Below the pieces are notes generated by a model. The model did no database searches. It was not told the DNA's origin and saw only the letters and a list, made by a program, of their open reading frames with translations. Positions 1-9,241 of a stretch of DNA of 35,000 nt are shown in pieces. Both the position numbers and the translations under genes were made by a program. This DNA is from Chrysomallon squamiferum (Eukaryota; Mollusca; Gastropoda; Neomphalida; Peltospiridae). Position 1 is the stretch's first letter. Every line of letters begins with the position of its first letter. The stretch is from assembly GCA_012295275.1 (NCBI GenBank), contig CM022666.1:7128265-7163264 (forward strand). Reading direction: 5' to 3'.

Positions 1-50
1 TGTGATAATTAAAAGTAATGTTTCTGTTTTAAAGGGCGTTGTCCCCACAG

Positions 51-326
51 CTCAGAGGGCAGCCACAGTGTGCGGGGTGGAGCTCCCAGCCTACGATATA
101 TGTAAAAAACACATCATAAAATCTGGCCTTCTAGGAGACACTGTAACCACACACTTCTTGTAAGTTTACTTGTTTGTTTATTTGTTTGTTTGTTAAACAG
201 CAAGATAAAAACACATCATAAAATCTGACGTTTTAGGGGTCATGGTGAGTGACCAAGCATTTTTTTGAAATTATTTCATTTCTTTTTTCTTTCTTTCTTT
301 CTTTCTTTATTTATTTATTTATTTAT

Positions 327-362
<36 letters not shown>

Positions 363-3300
363 ATTGATTGATTGATTGTTTTATTGATTGAGTTATTAGT
401 TATTAGATAGATAGATTAGTTAGATAGATTAGTTAGATAGATAGATAGACAGACAGACAGATAGATAGTTAGTTAAAGAAACCCCCAAAAAAAAACATAT
501 AAAAAATAAGGCCATCTAGCAGTTGATTGTTTGTTTATTTAAGAAACAACTAAAAAAAAAAAAAAAAAAAAAAAAAGGTAAATAAAAATTAACAAAACAA
601 CCACATAAATCTGGCCTAGGAAATATAATCACCCATTTATGTTTATTTAAAATGTAGTTATTTATGTATAAAATAAGGAAATGAGCACTAATTTTCATTT
701 ATCTTTTCTCTTTATTTATTTATTTATTTGTTTGTTTATTTTATTATTATTATATATTGTTTGTCACTGAAGTGAATATAGATGGATGCAAGCCTCAAAA
801 TTGATAGGTACAAGACAAGCTGTAACATCATTAGTTAACTACTGTACTTGTTTTAAATATATATATATCTGTGTGTGTGTGTGTGTGTGTTTGTGTGTGT
901 AAATACATAAATGACATTTTTTTTTTTAGTAATCTACTTCTTGCTAATTAAACAGTTTCAAATTAAATTTTGTTTTAATTTTGTTGTAATTTTTATTGTT
1001 GTTATTATCTTTATTTTTCAGAGCAAGTTTTTTGGCAGGTTTGGCTGGAGCCATAGCCTCAAATCCTATTGATGTAGTAAAGGTGGGTTACTCAGTTAGA
1101 CAAAAGTAATAAACATGGTTTCTCATTTGGCTTGATAATTTAATATCATTATAAAGAGATTATGGAATCATACAGACTGATGATTTATCTGTTGTCACTT
1201 TTTGATGATCACTTTAGATTTTTTTTAAATTTCAGATTCATTATGTTAGTGGAACAGTTATGATTTAGGCATATAGTTGTGTTTGTGTACTTTATGTACA
1301 TTTATAAATTTCTATTATTGAAATTAAAATTTAAATTAAATAAGAATTTATTTTTTATTATTAATTAAAAGAAAGTTAATGCTGTTTATTTGAAGAAATT
1401 AAAATTAAATATAATCTTGAGATTGATATACATAGTTATATGTATATGAGTAAATGTATTGAAAAATGAAAAAGAAAAAAAAGAAATTAAAAAATGAACT
1501 TACCTGTAATAAGATGTCTTTAACTTGATAAACTCAGTTACAAATATGTATATCTATGGTTTCCAAAATATTAAAATAAAAAATATAATAATAGTAAAAA
1601 AAAAAATTGTTGTGAACATTGACGTATGTAAATATATATTCATTCCATGACTCAAAATAAAAAAAAAAAAAAAAATGAAAAATGTAACAAAAATAAATAG
1701 GATTTCTTTTAAAACAAAATTTTCTTATAAAAATCATAAATACATATACTCCTCTTCAACTGTTAATAAATTCATTTATGTTAAGAGTACTCACTGAGAT
1801 ACCTGTTTACATCTAACAAAATAACTGAGACAATATCCTCTACATTTACAAGAAAATCTTCACATTCAAAAAAGATCTGCCATATTTATGAATACTCAAC
1901 TTCTTTAGTGAATGCTGTAACAGTAACAATTTTTACTTTCCTTTCTACATGTGGTCAACTTAGCAATCATATCATATACACTCAGTTGCTTAATATCTTT
2001 GTTTTAACCACATAACGACACCCAACATCCAGTTATTTGCTAATGTTGTAGCACTGATAGGCAGTCAGTCATTCAGTACACTGTGTATGTATTATTTCAT
2101 GCTGGTTCAGAATATCATCTACTTCTGTAATAATTCACGTAACTGCCTGTTTGATGATACCCACGAGAATAGTGATCAGATTAAAACTTTAAAAAAAAAA
2201 AATAATAATATCTGTAGCGTTCATTAATTAAAAGGTGATTATGGTATTTGGAGTAGAATGTGTTAATGAAGTATTATCAAAATTAAACAGAATATATTAA
2301 ATGTGTGAATAGAGTTCTGTGTGCTGTGTGTGGAGAGTAGGGGTGAATGTTTGTGAGCTGTCTGAATTATTTGAGTTCTGTGTTTTCTATTGTTTCGCTG
2401 GTTGATTGTAAGTCCACTGCATTTACTATGGAAGTCTTCACTAGTTTACTTTTCTTTCTTTTTTTTTTTCTTTCTTTTCTTCTTCTTTATTCTTCTTTTT
2501 TTTTCTTTCTTAATTTTTTTTTTTTTTTTTCTAATTTCTTGTCAATTAAGATATTTGAAGTTTTTTTAGTTTTTTTTTAAATCTTGCTTTAATATAATAA
2601 AAGTATCAACCCTTGCAAACCACCACCCCAAATAAAAATAAAATAAAATAAAATAATCATAAAATAATTATAAAATTAAAAATATATAAAGAAATGTTTT
2701 ATAAAATATAAGGAAATAATAAGATGGGAGATTTGTTGAAAATAATAAATAGTAGATCAGTGATGGTAAAAAGTAAATTTTAGATTGATGATAATAATTA
2801 AAAAATAGAAACTTGATGATAATGATAATAAAATAGTTTAGTGAATGTTAATGATAATGGTAAGAAGGATAAAGGATAGGAAAGATGTTGTTAATGATAA
2901 AAAAAAAAGTAGTCTGGTGATAATCACAGGGTAGACTGATGATAAGAATGTAGACTGATGATAAGAATGTTGACTGATGATAAGAATATTAACTGGAGAT
3001 ATATAAAAAGAAAGTAGATTGATGATAAGAAAGTAGATTGATAATGATGATAAAACAGACTGATGGTAATGGTAAGAAAGTTGACTGATGATAATGATAA
3101 GAAAACAGATTGATGATAATGATAAGAAAACAGATTGATGATAATGATAAGAAAGTTGACTGATGATAATGATAAGAACGTAGACTGATGATAATGATCA
3201 GAAAACAGACTGATGGTAACGGTAAGAACGTAGACTGACAATAACGATAAGAAAACCAGATTGATGATAATGATAAGAGAGTACATTGATGATAATGATG

Positions 3301-5773
3301 ATGATTAAAAAAAAAAAAAAAAAAGATAAATAATTTTGTGGTCAGTGGACCACTTTCTTTATTATGAGCTCATTGGTTATTTTTGAAGGTCTAGTGCCAG
3401 TGTTTTCCAAAATGGCTGACTCTTGGTTGGACGAGCTTGCTAAACTGGGAGGCGACTGGGCACTAGCCGGACTTGGATGGCCAGTCCCTCGCTTTCTTGA
3501 CCGCCCACCCCCCCAGCAACGGTAGTGGGTTTTTAGCTAAGTTGTCTGCCCTTAGCATTGTCAGATTTATTTATATTTTATATATTTTCTTTTCTTTTTT
3601 GTTTGTGTAACGATGATTATGATGTAAGAACTTAAAATGTAGATGAATAATGTTGTTTCTTTTTTTTTAAATATGTTAAAAAGAAATAAAATGTTTTAAA
3701 GTTGCTATCTGCACTGATAAAATGCAGCTTTTTGTTTGATGATTTTTTTTTTTTTAAATATTATTGTGTTTGGTGTTATAGGTGGGTTTTTTTATTGTTT
3801 GTGTTGTGTTTTTTTTTTTTTAAATATGTTAATTAAATGCAAATTTTATTTTATTATTATTTTTTTCCTCCCATTTTATGATTTGAAAATTTTGACTTTG
3901 AAATAGCAAATAATTGTATATAATCAGAATTTTAATGTTAAAAGTGATCATTATATAAATACCTCGAATCATTCCAACAATAATTCAGTCTGATAATAAT
4001 ATTAAAATACAAATATACCAGTGAAAACAAAAATGATTTGTGTTTGCTTCAAAACAAAAATGGATAATAATAATAATAATGACAACAACAACAACAACAA
4101 CAAAAGAAAGAAAGAAGATAAATATATTTAATTAATTAAAAATTCTAGGTTCCAAAAAAAAAAATGGAAACTAACTTTACTTTGATTTATTTTATTTAAG
4201 AAAATTTTTATTGATTTTATTATTACATCATCATATTCATATTTTCAAAATAGCATCCATTACTGCAAAATATTTAGTGCAGATGGCATCTTTCAAAAAT
4301 GATTTTGTTAGCAAAATCTTCCCTTATAAATTAGAAATAAATTTTTAATTTTAATTTTTTTAAAGTAATATACTGTTGCTAAAACATTATATTTGATAAT
4401 TCAGATAAAAATTAAAACATGGAACATATATTGTTTTCTGTTTTGAATATATTTATATATATATATATATATTTTTTTTTTTTTCATCAATAAAAAAAAT
4501 GACAATGGCAGATAATTTGCTAGTATGATGGAAATCTGTAAAAAATTATTAGTTTAAGTTTCATATATACTGGTATAAAAAGAAAAATAATGTCTTGGAG
4601 TCTACATTCATTTCTTTAAATTTATTAAAAAAAAAAATAAAGCAATAATGTCAAAAATGTTGTTGATGGAATTTTATGTTTCAAACATCCTCATATTTTG
4701 ATATCATCGTCATGGAAATGGTTTTGTAGAGTTTTTTTTAAAAGTGTTCTTTGTTTTTTCAGACACGACTGATGAATCAGCAGAAACTGAAAACATCTTT
4801 GTGTGCAAATGGAGTAACAGCACCAGCAATATACACATCGTCCCTTGACTGCTTTGCACAGGTACTGACAGCATCCTGCCTTCATCGTTCATGGTGTAGC
4901 TCAAGAATGATAAACCACTGCAATAAATGAATAAATTAGATAGACAGACAGACAGAAAGATATACACAGACAGACAAAAAAACAAACAAGAAAAACCACA
5001 TACAGACACAGATACACTCATACAAATATGTGCAAACACAAATAGAAATAGCGTTTTATCACATTATACCCTAATCAAAACAAGTAAAAAAAAATTCATC
5101 AGAAATTTTTATATAAAATTAATTAATTTCTTTAATTAATTAATTTATGTTGTTATTACTTCTTCTTTTATTTTCTTAGCAAAATCTTCCCTTATAAATT
5201 AGAAATAATTATAAATTAGTAAACATTTATAATGATAAATAAAACTTTCAGATAACAAGAAAATGAGGAAGATAGTTAAAAATTAAATGATCCTCTTTCA
5301 TTAGAATGTTGTGGTTTTTGTTGTTTTTTTGTTTTTGTATTTTTTTTTTTTTTTTTTTTTGGAAATTGAAAGGACATCAATATAGTATATGTTATTTTTA
5401 TTATAATAAAAGTTTCATTTTTATTCTTTTCAGACCATCAAAACAGAAGGAGCAATGGCATTATATAAAGGGTTTATTCCAACATGGGTTCGGCTAGGTC
5501 CATGGAATATAATTGTATCCTTAAGAAAAAAACACAAAAAAAAAAACATCAATTTTTTAAATTTCTAAAATATTTTAATGGCATTGCTATTTCAAACTTA
5601 ATATTTTGTTTCTTAATTTATTTTTATTTACTTACATATAATCCGTTTTTATATAAATTTATTTAATAATAATTAATTATCAGTTTTTAATATTTATTTA
5701 TTAACGGTTTGCTTTGTTTCCTTAACTCTTGCAGTTCTTTATGACTTATGAACAGTTGAAAAAATTGTATTGA
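51..5773 (+). CDS. SLC25A30: Mitochondrial carrier, SLC25A14/SLC25A30 (UCP5/UCP6) type, C-terminal part
   Basis: Five exons can be joined with consistent phase: 51-159, 1022-1082, 4763-4861, 5434-5514 and 5735-5773 (TGA at 5771). All introns are GT-AG. They encode 128 complete residues, about the last 40% of a carrier of roughly 290-300 residues. The first exon reads [15 protein letters not shown] then GDTVTTHF. The third-repeat carrier signature P-x-D-x-x-K-x-R is seen as NPIDVVKTRLM across the 1082/4763 junction, followed by [10 protein letters not shown] and the C-terminal stretch [18 protein letters not shown]. That ending is typical of SLC25A14/SLC25A30, inner-membrane carriers of the UCP branch; the human proteins are reported to move sulfur oxyanions, phosphate and dicarboxylates. 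The two vertebrate paralogues cannot be separated from this fragment. [12 protein letters not shown] leans slightly to A30, so the symbol is provisional. The N-terminal exons are off-window. Confidence 0.93.
201..640 (+). repeat. Degenerate copies of the upstream carrier exon inside its intron
   Basis: Positions 201-244 repeat most of the exon segment at about 102-145: both contain AAAAACACATCATAAAATCT, followed by GACGTTTTAGG versus GGCCTTCTAGG. This echo is preceded by AG (199-200) and followed by GTGAGT (245-250). Weaker echoes lie at about 481-522 (ATAAGGCCATCTAGCAG) and 590-633 (CACATAAATCTGGCCTAGG). TTTG/TTTA-rich spacers separate the copies, as after the real exon. None keeps a full carrier reading frame. 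Confidence 0.7.
286..475 (+). repeat. Compound tetranucleotide microsatellite
   Basis: Successive runs of TTTC, TTTA, TTAG, ATTG, TAGA and ACAG units in the carrier intron, between the second and third echoes of the exon. Confidence 0.9.
2924..3305 (+). repeat. TGATGATAA-based minisatellite
   Basis: The words GACTGATGATAA, AATGATAAGAA and AAGAAAG recur at a period of about 16-25 nt, with irregular unit length. The block grades into shorter TGATAA words upstream (from about 2750) and ends in GATGATGAT and an A run. The open frame on the opposite strand reflects the repeat, not a gene. Confidence 0.85.
3334..3525 (+). other. GC-rich open frame in the carrier intron, origin unknown
   Basis: A frame open from 3334 to TAG at 3523-3525 has ATGs at 3364 (53 codons) and 3412 (37 codons). 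From 3412 it reads [15 protein letters not shown], then WALAGLGWP and [11 protein letters not shown]. The segment 3412-3525 is clearly more GC-rich than the surrounding intron. An AG at 3344-3345 would put a spliced exon starting at 3346 in frame with the preceding carrier exon, and AATAAA occurs at about 3681. It could be an alternative terminal exon, a retroelement fragment or chance. I recognise no family. Confidence 0.35.
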
Positions 5774-5927
5774 TGCATTTGGAGTTATCCCCCTTCTTTG
5801 CATTTCTTCTATAATGTGCTTCAAGCGATACGCTGTGATCACCAATGATGAAAGCCTGGTTGCTCAAGCTGCAAAATATTTTACCATCATTTGCAATGGG
5901 AAAGAATAGAAATTGTCAGCTTGTTAA

Positions 5928-5933
5928 AATAAA
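5928..5933 (+). promoter_or_regulatory. Candidate polyadenylation signal of the carrier gene
   Basis: AATAAA lies 155 nt after the TGA stop, in moderately complex sequence that looks like 3'UTR. AT-rich DNA gives many chance AATAAA words, so cleavage here is an inference. Confidence 0.45.
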
Positions 5934-8432
5934 ATCTCTAATGAGCAAAGGTCAAGGTTACAAAGAAAAATGTGGACATATCACAAAGTGGAAATGGAAC
6001 TTCGCAATCTAGTAGTCTCATATTTGAGGAATATTGGACAATGGGTTTTTTGTTTTTTTGTTTGGTTGTTTTTAATTAGTCTTACTCCTAATTAAAACTC
6101 GCACAAAATTATTTTTTTAGCATATTTATATGAATAATGATGATTTCATTGTAATAACTGCTATTTAATACTCAAAAGATAATAATTATTTTCATGGTGA
6201 TTTATTTGTTATATTATTTATTTTAGGAGGTTTAGAATCTTGTAAGTTGCTAAAATTTATGTTGGGTGGCAGAAATGTATGTGAAAATAGAAAAAAAAAA
6301 GGGGAAAAAAGCAAAAAGGAATGTAGTTTCTTAGCTGGAAATGTGTTTTCTAAAATCTTTTTGTTTTTTTTGGTAAACTTTTTATTTCATTTTTTTTTTT
6401 TGCAGAATGGGAATTTTGAAGGTAAAATATGTATTACATTTTAACATGGCTTTAAAAGTAATCATTATTTTTCTTCCATAATCAATAATTAAAATTATTA
6501 TTTCTTTTTTTAAAATTTGGAATATTTTTAATAATAAAACAATTAGAAATTGGTTCCATTTTTTTTAAACAGCTTCCTTTCTTCTCAAATGTGTCCTTGT
6601 CCATACTCATTTCTTAAATATGCAAATTTGTCTGATTTATCATTTAATTTCTAAATAAGCTTGAATACTTTTACATCATACTTTGTTATTAACAAAGAGT
6701 GGTTGTTAATACCACTGAGAAAAGTAACTGTTTTGTATAATTACTTTAAGTATACATCTTAGTTAATATGAATGACAAAAATAATAGTGAAATATAATGA
6801 TCAACTTTAAACAAAACAAAAATTTAATTATTTACACATTTTATATATATATATATATGTGCAAATATATATATATAAGTAAATATTTTCAGATTATTTT
6901 TCATTTTATTTGGTTGTTTTGTTTTTATTCGTCATATTTTTAAAAATTATAATTTGTTTTTTGTTGCTAAAATATATCTTTAGTTAGAAACTGATGTTAA
7001 TAAGAATTTTGTTTGCTTTGTTTTTGTTTAATGTTTTTAAACAGTAGATTACAAAATAAAAAATATATAAATAAATAAATAAATCTTGAAATTGTACTTT
7101 CAGTTTGAAACTGGACATTTTTTTTTTTCTATTAGCAGTATTTAAATGTTCTATTTTTAAGACTATCAGTATTTCTTTTTTCAAAAAATCTACTTTACAG
7201 CCAATGTTTAATAACTATGTGATGGATATAGATTTTTAAGCAAAGAAAGTTGAATATAAAATTTGTTATGCCATTTCAGGATGTAGATGAAATCATTGGA
7301 TAATTTATTAAAAAATACTTTTAAAATAAAGTTTAAAAAGCTAAATATGTATATTTGTGTTCATTTGCAACGATCTCTTTTTAAAAAAAAAATAATATTT
7401 TTATTCATGTCTCAGCACTTTGTACACATAAGAAATAAAAATATTTATAAAAAAAAAAGATTTTGTTTTCTTCATTATCATCATCATCAGCATTATTGTT
7501 GTCATTGTTTATTTATTTATTTATTTTTGTGAGCCTTAAATCATTCTCTGATGATTCAAATATAACTGAGAGGGGCATATAATCCAGAATCTTGGGTTGT
7601 CTGCCCATGTTACTGATATCTCATTGTTTTAGAAGACAGTAACATTCACTTAACTTTAAGAAGTAATAGTTTTGCTACTTGCCTTCCTTGAGTGATGGCT
7701 GATGCTTTAAAGTAACCCTTTCATTTATCTGATCCCATAAATCTAATTGTTTGATCATAGCTGAAATGTTGCTCATCAGTGTCATACAATTAGTTAATGA
7801 TAATTTAAGGAGATGGAGCTGTAAAATCGGTCAAGGGAGAAAGTTCTCTGCATTCATCAATTTGTTGTAAAATAATGTATTAAATTTTGAAGTTTTCTTT
7901 ATAAAATTATCAACGGTTCGTGGTAGTTTAACATCGAATATTTATTTAAACCAATCTGTAAATTCAAACTGATGTTTAGAAATAAAAATACTGTTATATT
8001 ATTTTTGTAAGAAGTTAGGCTATCAAGCTCGCAAAATAAAAATTAAGCATAATATGGATTGAATTTTATTCTATAAATACAGCTCTGACTGAAACTAAAT
8101 TGTAAAAAGAAGATTAATATCTTTTCAGAGAATTTATATTAAAAAAATACTAATTTCAGATTACATTAAGCTCCAAATACATAGTCTCCTTGAGTAAATA
8201 GCATAATTATGATTACAGAAAAAAGTCATGAATTAAATTGTAACTAAAAATTAAATGTAAAATGAAATAGAATATATATATATATATATATAATTATTTT
8301 TTTTTACTAATAACTGTCTTTGTAATGTAAAAATATAATTTATTTTGTAAAACGGGGTGCCTTTAACTTCGTGCATCTGATCTTTGGGCAATCACATTTA
8401 GTCAGACTTATCTCCCTTAGTTGTAAATCACA

Positions 8433-8465
8433 ATGGTGACTACAAACGAATTATCTGGCGTTTAG
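8433..8465 (+). promoter_or_regulatory. Possible upstream ORF in the ZC3H13 leader
   Basis: ATG at 8433 opens a 10-codon frame (MVTTNELSGV) ending in TAG at 8463-8465, 24 nt before the main ATG. It matters only if transcription starts upstream of 8433, which the sequence does not show. Confidence 0.35.
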
Positions 8466-8489
8466 CCGTTTTATCTTTTATTTAATAAA

Positions 8490-9186
8490 ATGAGTAAAGC
8501 CAGACGTCGTGTAACAGTAGATACTGAAAAACCAGTTTCAGACGATTCAGGAAAAAGAAAGCCAAGCGTATTTGAGAGATTAGGACCAGGTGGCGCTCAA
8601 CGAAAATACGAAGAAGTAAGGGAAACAAATGTTTATTTCATTAAAACGATTTTATATCGAAACCAATGGATAGAAATTACGTTTTGCAGTTTAATTTGAA
8701 GGTTAAAGAAGGTGAATGACCAGCTTCTTAATGAAAGCAGTTTTCTTCATCATCTGTGTGATCAACAATCTTAGGTGCCGTTCCCTAACATGTTGGGAAA
8801 GCTGTCGCGAGGGGTGTAGACTCATGACGTAGCTGTATTGATTTAAAAATATTTTTTTTTTAGATCTAATATTATAATTAGACCATCCTTGTTTACATAA
8901 TTTGGTTATATCACTGATTTGATGCATTTGTTGATCACTACAGGTTTTAAATTAATTTGACTTGGTGAAAACAAGTGGTTATTAAAAAAATGCTTAATAA
9001 TAGAATTGCATTTATATAGTTTTTCGAACGTGTTTTATGCACTGTTTGATAGAAAATAAATTCAGATTTTTTGTGAAATTATGTTTGTTAAATGCAATAA
9101 TATCTAAATATTTTTCATGAGTTGAAGTATTACAGGACAGGTTGTAAATTTAATTTTAATTAATTTAATTTAATTTAATTTAATTC

Positions 9187-9241
<55 letters not shown>

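Larger units (their letters stand above)
1083..4762 (+). other. 3.7-kb carrier intron
   Basis: This GT-AG intron lies between codons for VVK and TRL of the carrier signature. Apart from the minisatellite (2924-3305) and the GC-rich open frame (3334-3525), it is AT-rich sequence with A/T homopolymers and short microsatellites (for example AAT/AAC at 4063-4102 and TA at 4448-4471). I see no RNA gene or conserved protein in it. Confidence 0.8.
5774..8489 (+). other. Spacer between carrier and ZC3H13 genes
   Basis: About 2.7 kb. The first few hundred bases are probably carrier 3'UTR. The rest is AT-rich with TA runs (6842-6858, 8272-8292), TTTA runs (about 7508-7526) and no exon-like reading frame with matching splice sites. 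The stretch just before the ZC3H13 ATG (about 8350-8470) has fewer homopolymers and is the likely 5'UTR/promoter. I see no clear TATA box in a datable position. Confidence 0.6.

Noticed and set aside
2924-3286. 120-codon minus-strand ORF
   Set aside because: It is translation of the TGATGATAA minisatellite; Ser/Leu/Tyr-His periodicity follows the DNA repeat.
6984-7532. Small ORFs in the carrier-ZC3H13 spacer
   Set aside because: Lys/Asn/Ile/Phe composition reflects A/T runs. No family motif, no splice partners.
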